A stretch of DNA of 64,000 nucleotides from Caenorhabditis remanei (taxonomy: Eukaryota > Nematoda > Chromadorea > Rhabditida > Rhabditidae). Each line of letters begins with the position of its first letter. Positions within the stretch are counted from its first letter, which is position 1. The translations under genes were made by a program, and so were the position numbers. The stretch spans positions 5,828,001-5,892,000 of the forward strand of contig NC_071332.1 of NCBI RefSeq assembly GCF_010183535.1, read 5' to 3'. Under the pieces are notes generated by a model that had not been told where the DNA came from, did no database searches, and was given only the letters and a program-made list of their open reading frames with translations. Of this stretch, positions 11,450-21,732 are shown one piece after another.

Positions 11450-12320
11450 TCAATTGTTGAGCCGATTTAGTTCTTTTCCAGTGATGCAACAGCAGAGAAT
11501 TATTGTGAAAATGAGTCCACCTGCGATTATACAAAGGAACGCTCTGAAAACGGAAGAATATGACTTGAATTGAGAAGAAAACGGTGATGTAACTCACAAA
11601 CCCACGTAGTCCTCGAAAACATGACAGCAATACATTCCACAACAATCAACTGCAGTTCCAGCACATCCGAAATATATAGACTTAACAAGTGTTCCGTCTA
11701 GGAAGGTTGTCTGAAAATTGTTCATCAGTACTACGGCAAGCATAGTGATAAACTTACAGTTTGCAGTTGCCCATCGTCTTCTCCAATTTGATATTCACAG
11801 AAAACTTTCGAAGTGATACTTTCTCTAGCTTGTGTAACATTCCAGTAGTATTCACGGTTGTCAAATCTGAACCAGTTAATTGTTTTCTTTGTAAGAAATG
11901 CTCAAAGCCTCACCTAACTGGCGTATTAAATGAGGAGATGACCCAAAAATTTGAAGGATTCGAAGAATGAGATTGAGAGACTGAAGGAGTAAATACAGTA
12001 GAGCGGAATGAGTCAGTATTAAAACTGTCTGATGATGAACTGCCGCTGAAAGTCGTTAAACTGTGACTATTTTTTGTCGCAAGTTCAAAAACTCACACTT
12101 TCCATCCGCGTTCACCATAATAATATCGAAGACCAAATTTACTAATGCCTCTCGTTTCGTATCCCGCCGCATCTCCGAACAATCCACCTCCAGCTCTAGC
12201 TATTCTGCGTTCTATAATTTCTCTCTGGTTCATTGCACATCCTCTCGCTGCTACGGATACAACACCACCAAGATGAAACTGAGACAATTTTAAAGTCAAA
12301 AGAAGGGTAATCAGTCTCAT
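11450..12320 (-). CDS. CX-module type I membrane protein, cluster copy 3
   Basis: Exons 12097-12320, 11914-12045, 11758-11866, 11598-11710 and 11450-11543 join in frame to 223 residues. Layout: signal peptide (MRLITLLLTLKLSQFHLGGVVS), short Arg-rich region (NQREIIERRIARAGGGLFGD), Ser-rich linker, DNREYYW, CX module (FCEY, YFGC, VDCCGMYCC), one membrane segment (ALAFLCIIAGGLIFTIILCCC) and a tail of about a dozen residues. Exon 3 is almost base-for-base the same as in copies 1 and 2. The divergent parts are the mature N-terminus and the membrane/tail exon, a pattern seen in receptors whose outer tip changes quickly. Confidence 0.87.
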
Positions 12321-12744
12321 AGTATGATCTGAAAACATCAAATTAATTTGTAACAGACGCTTGAGTGAAACGAGTACAGAATGAAGCCGCATATAATTAT
12401 TGGGACTTTCAAAACTCAAAGATTTCCGCAAGATGTAGCAGCTGTGCGTTGCTCTAACATCATTGGACGCGCATTTAAATATTGATGCTGGGCAGCTTGT
12501 GAGAACAGGTGTGGAAATGAAGATAGAATAAATAGATAAAATTAAGTGAGTGAAAGTTGAAAGATGAATCGGAATGACATCATAATTGAAAGGATGTACC
12601 CGAGGATAATATAACCTCTTGTTATGGTCGAAAAACGAAAAGTTGATACTTTTGTGTCCGGTACTGTATTTGTACTTGTAGCATATGTATAATATTATTT
12701 GTTTTTATGTACCTACTTGTACATATGAAGCAATATTGATGAAA

Positions 12745-13013
12745 TACATGTGTTAAAAAAGAACTGTTATAATGAGCAATGAATGAAAAAAATTTTGAAT
12801 AGCCTTTGCGCTTCTTGTAGCTACAACACGGTTTTCAGACTTATGTACTACTTCAGCTGCTTGTATGGGAATTTTTCATCATATATAAACAAACACGTTC
12901 TCTATCTTTCATGGGCCTCCGATTTTTTCACGGGCCTCCGATTCTTCTACGGGCCTCTTATTTTTTTATGGGCCTCCGATTCTGCCATGGGCCTCCGATT
13001 TTGGAACAGAGCC
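12745..13013. mobile_element. Solo arm (relic) of the long-inverted-repeat element found at 35.1-36.7 kb
   Basis: From about 12745 to 13013 the sequence follows the right arm of the element at 35060-36746. It starts near the TGTTAAAAA...CTGTTATAAT segment, continues through the CATTTTCAGACTT-like part into several GGGCCTCCGATT units, and stops at GGAACAGAGCC, the exact outer terminus of the complete element. The opposite arm and interior are missing. An open frame running through it is a by-product of the repeat and is not called as a gene. Confidence 0.8.
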
Positions 13014-13172
13014 AACGTTTTTCTAGAAGTTTTTATTCAAGTTGAACATACATTGATACCATTAATATACGAGAGTGATGGTATTTCAGATCTGGTAGAG
13101 ATGTTAAAAGCAGTAGACAAATTCTGGTTTGATTACAAACAAGCATGCAGATTGTTGAATACCACTAGCAGC

Positions 13173-13620
13173 TCTGTTAACTTTAGAATAGTTCGCATGA
13201 TGTCATTTCTCTCAATTATTCAAATCTTGATTTAAAGTGAAAGGTTATCTTATATCTCCGTGTATCTTATAAATGTGATGTCATTCCGTTTCATTTTTCA
13301 ACTTTCATCCACCTAATTTTATTATATTTGATCTATCTTCATTGCTACACCTGTTTTCACACGCTGCCCAGCATCGATATTTGAATGGGCCTCCAATCAT
13401 GCCAGTGATACGTATATACGCACAGCTGTAAAGTCTGACGGAGATTTTGAACATTGAAAGCCACAATCATTATGTGTTTCGCTTCGTACTCGTTCCACTT
13501 AAGAAACGGTTACAAAATATTATATTTAAAACTTCACATTTTCAGAGTCTACTATGAGACTGACTATCTTGATTTTGTAATGGTCTCCCCTTATTTATTT
13601 TGTAATGGTCTCCCCTTAAG
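13173..13620 (+). pseudogene. Inverted 5' stub of a CX-module gene with its promoter region
   Basis: Positions 13173-13560 are the reverse complement of the conserved upstream regions of CX copies 1-3 (compare 10560-10920), now reading toward the right. They end in TTTTCAG and an ATG at 13554 that starts MRLTILIL and stops at once (TAA). Nothing of the rest of the gene is seen. The phrase TAATGGTCTCCCCTTA occurs twice just after it, suggesting a small duplication at the break. It lies head to head with copy 3, with a transposon arm between them. Confidence 0.8.
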
Positions 13621-15040
13621 AAGATGATGAAGATGTGGACGACGACGACGACGATGAAGAAGGCGGTTTCGGAGGGAAGAGCTCTGCAAACATGTTTGGT
13701 GAAGACGATGGATCAAGTGATGAAGAAATGGGACCCTATGATTATGAAATGACTGGTGATAAATTCTCTGACATGGGAATGACCCGGGGTGTCCCCCCTG
13801 AAATCTTCCCATATTGTGAACATAAGTAGTGTCTGACGTAACTAAGAAAAATCCAAAATTATACTTAGCTGCGCTCTCGGAGGTTTCGTAGAGTTACACA
13901 ACTTTTTTGAAAATTTTCAAAAATTTCGATGTCTCCACTTTGAGAACTCGTAACTTTTCGAGTTTTTGAGCTACCGTGAAGGTTTTAGGCTCATTCGATA
14001 GGTAATAACCCCGACTTCAAAAACTCCTCTTTGAGCACTTACCGAAAAACAAAACCTGCTGAACTGAGGTTGAAAGTGTGAAAAAATCGTCAGTGTGATG
14101 TAACGATAAATGCCAAATTTCGACAATCGGGGAACTGGGGACTACCACCTGCGTACTTCTTACTCCGAGTTATGTCTGTATACGTGTTCGAATATAGGTC
14201 GAGCCTTTGAGTTACGGAATTTTTTTCAGTTTTTCAGAAAAATTTCAGCTTTTCCACGTATCGTTCAATTTTCCTCAAATAATTAGAGCAATGACAAAAA
14301 TAACGAAAAAGAGGCTACATCACAAAATTTTGCATTAACTAGCCATGAATGATGTTTTTGGTGCTGGAGCTTCAATATAAACGGATGTCAATTTTTGTTT
14401 TTGACAACATAACGTATAGGGAGGGATACGTGCAAAAGCTGAAATTTTTCTGAAAAACTGAAAAAACTTCCGTAACTCAAAGGCTCGACCTATATTCGAA
14501 CACGTATACAGACATAACTCGGAGTAAGAAGTACGCAGGTGGTAGTCCCCAGTTCCCCGATTGTCGAAATTTGGCATTTATCGTTACATCACACTGACGA
14601 TTTTTTCACACTTTCAACTGCAGTTCAGCAGGTTTTGTTTTTCGGTAAGTGCTCAAAGAGGAGTTTTTGAAGTCGGGGTTATTACCTATCGAATGAGCCT
14701 AAAACCTTCACGGTAGCTCAAAAACTCGAAAAGTTACGAGTTCTCAAAGTGGAGACATCGAAATTTTTGAAAATTTTCAAAAAAGTTGTGTAACTCTACG
14801 AAACCTCCGAGAGCGCAGCTATAATTTTGGATTTTTCTTAGTTACGTCAGACACTACTTATGTTCACAATATGGGAAGATTTCAGGGGGGACACCCCGGG
14901 TCATTCCCATGTGAGATGCTCGAAGATCTGGAAGAAGAGGAGAAGAAGAACGGAAAGAATAAGAGTGGAAAGAAGAGAGGAATCAAGAGAAGAGGTGGTG
15001 GATTCAAGCAAGGAGATGCCAAAAAGTTCAGAAAACATTG
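13621..15040 (+). pseudogene. 5'-truncated fragment of a nucleolar-type acidic/basic protein gene, split by a transposon
   Basis: Left part (13621-13768): an Asp/Glu-rich frame continuing to [13 protein letters not shown]. Right part (14915-15040): EMLEDLEEEEKKNG followed by a Lys/Arg/Gly-rich end (KKRGIKRRGGGFKQ, then KKFRKH) and a stop. Removing the foldback element and one target copy joins the two in frame, so the insertion hit a coding exon. The acidic-then-basic layout recalls ribosome-biogenesis proteins, but the family was not identified. No upstream exons are visible, because the fragment abuts the CX stub. It was probably already a partial copy. Confidence 0.6.
13772..14911. mobile_element. 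Foldback DNA transposon, 1.14 kb, Tc4/Tc5-like target site
   Basis: Two arms of about 490 bp (13772-14263 and 14421-14911) are nearly perfect reverse complements, differing by a small indel near 13864 and a few substitutions; about 160 bp in the middle are unpaired. Termini read CATGGGAATGACC. The element is flanked by TGA on both sides (13769-13771 and 14912-14914); collapsing these gives CTGAG, a match to the CTNAG target with TNA duplication known for Tc4 and Tc5. No transposase frame is present, so it is non-autonomous. The near identity of the arms suggests recent insertion or arm correction. Confidence 0.88.
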
Positions 15041-15503
15041 ATGCTTCCGAATATATGTATGGTAATTGTTTTTTTTTAATTACTTTTTCGTTATGTTGTG
15101 TTTTTCGAAAGTTATTGTTGACTGTTTCCAACTTTTGATTTTATAAAAACTTTATTTATAGAACAACACATATTATGATGAAAGAAAAAAATATTCAGAT
15201 TCATTCAGCCGACAAGTATTATTTCGAAACTTCGTAGTAACCGATCACTGTGTGTATTTTTGAGTCTTTTTCGCCACTAAAACGATTTTGAAATAGATTC
15301 AAAAGTTTTGTTGACGAGATCGGCACATTCTTTGATGCGGTCGGCACATCTGTTGATGAGGTCGGGACATTCGTTGATGATGTCGGGTCATTCGTTGTTG
15401 TTTTGATAGCGATGAGACCTGGTCCAAGAATAGCACATGGAAACTGTGTTCCATCTCCATCTTATGCAGATTCATGTAGTATTTCGAGCTCTCGTTGGTC
15501 AGA

Positions 15504-17090
15504 TCACCATATTGCCATCTCTCCAAGTGTTTCACTTGTCGGTCGTGCTATCACTATTTGAAGCTTCTTGTCAATAATCTTCTGAATCGACTCTTTCGGC
15601 AGCTGAAATTAGCAATATCACTATAACTTAATTCACCCATGGCTTTAACTCACGCGTTGAAAAAAAAAGCAACGAGCGGAATCCGGTATATCTTCCACCA
15701 GAGCATACACCACAAATTCTGTTACATTGGTCTTCGCATCATCTACAGCTTTCATTTCAACATTCGCCTTGTTCGTAAGCTTTTGAAGACATTCTTCTAG
15801 CTTCACTGCTTTCATTGGTGGGTGTTTTGATATCATAGTGGCCGCGGCTTCATCGTTGGCCAAACTGGCATTACAAGCTGTGACGACCAGCCAATGGGTT
15901 GTCGGAAAATCATCATCCTCGAGTTTTTTCATACTTATTTTTTGAGTGGAAGGTCGCATTAGTAGGAAGTACAGCGGGGTCATTGGCAATTTGGAATTTC
16001 CCGCCGGTACGACCAAACCTTTTTCCTCCAGAGTCCTCCAGAATTCCGATCTCTTGTGGGGATGGGAACGCATCGACTCAATTTCCTTGTTGCTCACAAT
16101 CTTCTGAAGATAACTGAGCACGAAGACAACTGAGTCTTTTAAACTGCATTTTCCATTACTTCGTTGCTCTTCATTTCCGTGAACTCACATCGCAATGTCC
16201 AAAACAACGTTTGGTATCAATTCGAGATTTACGAGAAGTTTCTTGAGAAGTTTTCAAGTCAAGGCAATTTGTGTACGCCTTATTGAAATCTTCATCGTCT
16301 ATCTCATACATTGTGACCGGAACGCGAAAATCCTCGTATCCACTTGACTACTCTTCATTGAGTATTGTGACAAGTCGATGGTTCCCCTCGATCAGAATAG
16401 CCTTATTCATCTGTCCGTCCGACTGCTATACAATGATGGAGATTGTGGATGCATGTTTCAGATTGAATAACTCCGGAATTTCGATATTTTTCATATCACT
16501 CAGCTTTTCGTTGTAGACTGGTCGTATCAGTCTTCCTCGAATCTCCATTTCTTTAAGTGCAGATATGGTCATCTCGGTTTGCTTAATCTTATATGGGGCT
16601 CCGTCATCTTCCAGTCTCTTTCGCTTTGGCGGTGGTGGCTTGTCTTCATCTTTCTGAAAGTTCAACTGATTTGTTGTAACAAATTTATTTCATTCTACTT
16701 ATTCAAGTACTAAATCAAAATCTAACAGGCTCTAATCACAGGCTAATGCTGTTAACACGAATAGGATTTGTTTTCGTAAAAATTTCCCACCTGCTCAGTT
16801 TCATTCTCCAACTCAATCTGATTGTCTGATCCATTATCGTCCTCTGATAAATTGACAAGACGATTCTGAACTTTCCAATAATTTTGGCTTTTAAAATTGT
16901 ATGCTTACCATTTGAGAAGTTGAGACGAATGAATTTTCCCCGATGGAGGGTATTCCATAGAGCGTGCGATTATGATTTATTGTCTGGAAAATGCGAAAGA
17001 TTGAAAACATATTTTAAATTTCCATCTGAAAATTGACAATTTTTACCATTGATTTGCTTCATCTCTCCCTCTAGCCTGCTCATCTTCCTT
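15504..17090 (-). pseudogene. Probable pseudogene of an unrecognised protein with a ParB-like motif
   Basis: Coding-like exons with splice signals run from about 17090 down to 15504. They include an acidic exon (about 16795-16875), an exon with PPPPKRKRLEDD (16665 and below), a central part reading NIEIPELFNLKHASTISIIV then AILIEGNHRLVTILNEE, and a long exon (16121-15654) joined to a final exon 15602-15504. The EGNHRL motif after a beta-rich stretch resembles the (D/E)GxxR motif of ParB/sulfiredoxin-fold domains; this is a weak, motif-only match. Two in-frame TAG codons (near 16431 and 16351) and a phase clash at the intron near 16150-16195 break the frame. It could still be expressed if those exons are skipped. 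No named homologue was recognised. Confidence 0.55.
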
Positions 17091-17139
17091 CTCCTCCTAT
17101 CACGCTTCTAAAGACTGCGGCAACACAATCGGAAAGTGG

Positions 17140-18400
17140 TTGCATGGCACAGGTCGTTCGCAAACGATCCGTTACGTATGGTCCGGACGATCGCGCACGG
17201 GTCATATCGGTACCGAAAACGAGACCCGTTATGCACCTATTCACGGAGAGAAAGTGCGAATAAAAAGGCCATTTTTTGCATTTTAATGCTATTCAGCAAT
17301 GCACTTTAATGTGCATAAAAAACACTTTAATTCGCATTAAAATGCTAATTAAAATGCACCTCGCGGCGAGATATCTTAATTAAAGTGCATGCACCTTTAA
17401 GACTTTGTGGATTTACGGATTTTTATTAAAGGCGCATGCATTTTAATTAAGATATCTCGCCGCGATGTGTATTTTAATTAGCATTTTAATCCAGTCCGTG
17501 CGCGATCCGTTCATTACTGGTTGCTCTCCTTGCCCCCCTTCCCAATTTTCTCGATTTTCAAAGCTGAAAGGCATTATAATGACATATTTATTTAGATAAA
17601 AATTTATTAAAACAATTGAACATTCAAGAACAAAAGATAGAAAAGTCAACAAAAAAACTAATAAAACATTTATTAAAACATTCCTAATTTTTGTCGGTTT
17701 GTGTTCATTTTGTGCCAATATCCTTAATTCTGTCGATTTTTGAAGCCAAAATCCTGATGGAGGTGCCTCCTTCCTTTTACTCATGTTCGGCACTCGAAGC
17801 TCTGAAAAAGTATTTTTCTCATTTTTATCTTTGAATAAATCGCTCACTCACCAAAAAGCTGCTCAAAAGTAGAATGTTTCTGCATCCTTTCTCGAAAAAT
17901 GTTGAACTTGCAGCTTCTTGCTCCTTGATTTGAATATCCGACAGAACCGTCCTATACTGTATTTATAGGTTGCCGATTGACAAACCTCAACAATGTTGTT
18001 GTCCATTTTGTTCGAATTGTCCTCCAATAATTTTATCAGCCTGAAAAACCATGAAAAGTCTGTAAATCGAAAAAATTTGATAAATGATAGGAAAAAAATA
18101 TTCGAAATAAAAATCGAGCTGACCGCGAGATGAAAAGTTAGTCCAATCATCCATATACGATCCGTGCGCGAAAGCAATCAGAGTCGCTCAGCAGGACGTC
18201 GTAAATTATCCTAACGCGATCTCGTATCCGAGCAGTGCGCGCACAGTCGATAGCAAAGTCGGACATCCATAAACGGTCCGTGTGCGGATGAGAAATACGA
18301 GTCGTGCGCGAACGACCTATCGCGAGAAGCATCTTTACGGATCCATAAAGACTCCGCACAAGATTCACATCCGTAATGCGTCTACTCGCGAAACACTCGA
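17140..18400. repeat. CpG-rich short-repeat region with an AT-rich palindrome inside
   Basis: Unlike its AT-rich surroundings, this stretch is dense in CG. Related words such as GATCCGTGCGCGAA, ACGGTCCGTGTGCGGA and GAGTCGTGCGCGAAC recur between 18150 and 18400, and GATCGCGCACGG (17189) pairs with CCGTGCGCGATCC (about 17496). Between the latter two lies an AT-rich hairpin, 17335-17491, whose arms (AATGCTAATTAAAATGC and its complement) flank GCGGCGAGATATC and its complement. This resembles a MITE nested in, or forming the core of, a larger element. No transposase was recognised. Confidence 0.6.
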
Positions 18401-18499
18401 ACACGTTTTTATATTGCCGCCGTATTCTTTTCAGACGTGGTAAGAGATGCAGCAAATTAATGGTAAAATTACTCAATTTTCAGGTCGAGATTTCAGCCA

Positions 18500-19770
18500 C
18501 TTACAGGTCACGGAAGCAACTTTTGAAAGTTGATTTATAGGTTTTGAAACATCCTCTTTCACTCTGTATAGGTCCTTTTTGCTGGCATTAAGGACCACTT
18601 AAAAGGTTCCCTTGTGAGCTGATGACGTGTCTGTTCCAATGCCACGAATGCCAAGTTTAAAATTGGATAATGCCGTCGGAGCGTTTTCTCGAGTTCACAC
18701 TTGAGTTCACGAGAAAACTTTGAGAAACGAACATTTTTTTGGTGTTTTGGTGAAACATTTTCATCATCATACACGGGCTCCTCATTTTCATTTCCTTTTC
18801 CATTTTCATTTTCATCTATTTTGATGCTGAAGAAATTATAATGAAAATGGGTGTCACCCAGTTTCAAAGATGGAAATGAAGGAATGACTTTGTCCCATAA
18901 CGTTAACGTTTTACGAATCATGCAGATCAAAAGTAGATCTTCATCTTTATCATAATCATTTTTTGTGTATAGATCAAAAATTGTTATATTGAGCACTGAA
19001 ACGGGACAATTTGAGGGAAGAAATTACTTTGTTCATAAATAACTTTCAGTGTCCGTACAAAAAAGTTGTCAACTACAAAAATGAAGAACTACTTTTGATC
19101 TGTACCTGAATGACTTGGAAGTGTGAATAAGTCACATTGAGAAGAACGTTATTTTGTATTAAAAAAACCTAAAAACCTGATTCTTCGTTTATGAAAAGAA
19201 AGAGACGAAGCTATTCATTTGCAAAAAAAAACAACATGAAATCAAAAGTAATTATCAGAAGAGTCATTGAAAAATCTTTCCATGCTCTGTTCCAACCAGG
19301 AATATGCCCCAACTGACTGCAACACCAGAAGTCCAGAAATATCATCTTGTAGGTCTCCATTTCCTCCCGTTTTTACAGTAAATAATCAGTAACACAGCGG
19401 CAAACATACCAGATTCAAGTGAGAAAAACCATCAGTCCTCTGAAACCATCAAAAAATTAGTTTATTTCTAAAGAACGTCTGCTAAAAGTGAAGAGATACA
19501 CAGTTCTTGTTTTGAATAACTGTATGAAATGGTGTCTCACCGAATTATCATACCCTTCCATGTTTCAGAAACAACGTGAAGAACAAGAATATCGACAGAT
19601 TGTTGACTGTTATGTTTTCTCTTTCAACGGGCCAACAATTGACATTTTCATGAAGTTATTTTTAATAGCAAGTTGTGTTGCTGCGAACATCAATTCAAGT
19701 AAATGCTATGATTTTCTGACTGACGTCATTTTCATTTCCCATTTTCAGTCTCCATTTTGATATAGTCTGC
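18500..19770. other. Mostly non-coding DNA; one unassigned open frame on the minus strand
   Basis: A minus-strand frame at 18559-18996 encodes about 145 residues with an Asn/Glu-rich middle and no known motif. It is flanked by CpG-rich repeats on one side and a copy of the AAAAGTTGTCAACTACAAAA repeat (about 19060) on the other. It has no clear start or splice context and may be a decayed element gene. From 19000 to 19770 nothing else was recognised. Confidence 0.35.
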
Positions 19771-19778
19771 ACCGAAAA

Positions 19779-19893
19779 CTCTTATCAATTATCATCATTC
19801 GGAAACCCCTGTTTGACATTTCTTTTTGACTAATCAATTCAAATGATTCGTCATTTTCGTGTGCTGGAAAGATGGTTCAGTGGTAGTATAAAA
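19779..19893 (+). promoter_or_regulatory. Putative lys-2 core promoter with GATA site and TATA box
   Basis: The reverse complement of 19779-19790 reads AATTGATAAGAG, a GATA-factor type site. TATAAAA at 19887-19893 lies about 50 bp before the ATG at 19942. The same pairing of a GATA site and TATA box precedes the lysozyme at 6178. Confidence 0.45.
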
Positions 19894-19941
19894 GGAGATA
19901 GTGAGCCTCATTTTTTATCGAATTGATCAAAAGTTTTCAAT

Positions 19942-21005
19942 ATGATCAAGTCATCAATCGCTTTGGCTTTGTTATTTGCTTTGTCTTCTGCAAGACCACA
20001 GGATATTGAGACAAATAATGTTGTTTTTGGATTCGAGCAAACTGTAGCACTTCCAGCTCCAGCTATTGTGAACAATGATGCGTCTTATGGAAACGCTGTT
20101 GATTTCTCTGTTCCAACCAGCGCTGCAATGATGACTTGTTTGAAGAAAGCCAAGTATCAAGTCGTCTTCGTTCGTGCATTCGCTCCAGCTGGATCCGGAT
20201 CCTTTGATATGAATGCAGTTGGAACTATCCGAAATGCGTATACCGCTGGATTGGGAATCGAGGTTTACATGACTCCACAACCAACATCCAGTAATCAAGG
20301 ATACCAACAATTGGATATTCTCTACAACAACCTTAACAACAATGGAATCACCGTTAGAGCCGTTTGGATTCAAGTGAGTTTACTTTTTTATATTGAAAAC
20401 TTATGGGGTGCTCTAGAAACTAAGTTTTTTGAAAAGTTAGACCTGAAACAGTCTAAAATTGCCTCTCAAATTTCTGTTATTTCGAAAACCTCTCATTTTC
20501 TTCAATTCCGCGTTTTCGTGTGCCTTATCAGTCACAACTCAATGTAGTCATAAAAATTCAGGCACTTGATTTTTCGAACTCGTCTATTTTTCAGGTTACC
20601 TCTCCAGCCAACTGGCCAAACAACCCAACCGCCAACGTCAACTTCATCAACAGCATCGTATCCCGTGCCAAGCAATACGGACTTACCGTCGGAATCTACA
20701 CTTCTCAATACGACTGGAGTCAAATCACCGCCCAATGGAACACATTGAGCTCTGATGTTCTTCTCTGGTATTGGAATGTTCTTGGAAGTGGAGCTTCTGG
20801 CGAGACTAAGGCCACTTTCGATGACTTCCGTGCTTTCGGATCATTCAAGAAGGCATCTGCCAAGCAATACGCTCAAGTTGAGACAGTCTGCCAATTGGTT
20901 GTTAACCGTGATGTGTATGCTGTTGGTATCCCAGCTGTTGCTGCTGAGAAGACTGTTGTCAGCGAGTCTGACAAGATTGTTGTCGGAGGATTCGTTGGAA
21001 ACTAA
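19942..21005 (+). CDS. lys-2: GH25-family (protist-type) lysozyme, probable lys-2 orthologue
   Basis: Secreted lysozyme-like enzyme, probably intestinal and antibacterial. Two exons, 19942-20373 and 20595-21005, join at IQ/VTSPANW to give 280 residues. It has a signal peptide (MIKSSIALALLFALSSARP), then GH25 barrel segments: NAVDFSVP (first strand with Asp), YQVVFVRAFAP, GLGIEVYMTPQP, AVWIQVTS, LTVGIYTSQYDW and VLLWYWNVLG, ending IVVGGFVGN. The canonical GH25 DxE pair would fall in WIQVT, where neither acid is present. It is convergent with and very similar to the gene at 21733-22716. The order ric-4, lys-1, lys-2, lys-3 known in C. elegans favours lys-2 here. AATAAA lies at 21042. Lys-1 and lys-2 could be swapped. 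Confidence 0.9.
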
Positions 21006-21732
21006 TCATTTTCTGCTTTAATTTCATGATCTCTTCGTCGTAATAAAAATTTTAAGCGATTTTTGATTTCTTATCAAAACTGACCGTTGTGCACTGGCAA
21101 TAGAAGATTCTAGAAAATAGAGAGCATAGAACAAAAAATGATAAGAAAAAAATTAAAGATGGCTAATACAGATTAGTGTAGGTACTTACCTTCGTTACTT
21201 TTGATGATGCAACTTTTCCGAATTCAAATTGTATGCAATGCCAAGCTGGAGCTACAGACGGTACTAGAAAAGTTATAAGGTTGTGCTTTCAGAAATGAAG
21301 TTTAACGCGTACAAGGAACTAACGCGCATTGAACTGAAATGGATGAGAAAAAACAAGTATGAACTTTCGTGGTTGAAGTTATAATTGAATTGAACTTACC
21401 ATCTTTCAAGTATTTGGAGCAGTCTCTAACAAAACCTCGATCCGCTTGGAAGCGATCCCGACTTACAAGTTTCAAAACTCTATCCTATCAATAAATCGAA
21501 ACATCTTTGTTGCACGATCTGCAGTTTTGAAAAACGTTTTTTGGAACCATGGAAAAGTGAGCTCCGAGCTCATTCTTCTGATGTAAACCACTATCCCTAT
21601 CCCCCTGTCCACCAATCCTCCATAACATAAATCACCGAACCACTTTCACTTTGATAAAGCTGACACTTGATTTATTACAAATATTACAAAACAAAAATAC
21701 TTTTCCGTAAGAGATCACAAAACAACTAAAAT

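Noticed and set aside
12783..13235. 150-codon plus-strand open frame with repeated GLRF-type peptides
   Set aside because: It runs through the minisatellite arm of the transposon relic; the same peptides appear in every frame of the arms at 35.1 and 36.6 kb.
19870..19895. TGGTTCAGTGGTAG, resembling a tRNA A box
   Set aside because: No B box or cloverleaf follows; the bases overlap the TATA region of lys-2 and are better read as promoter.
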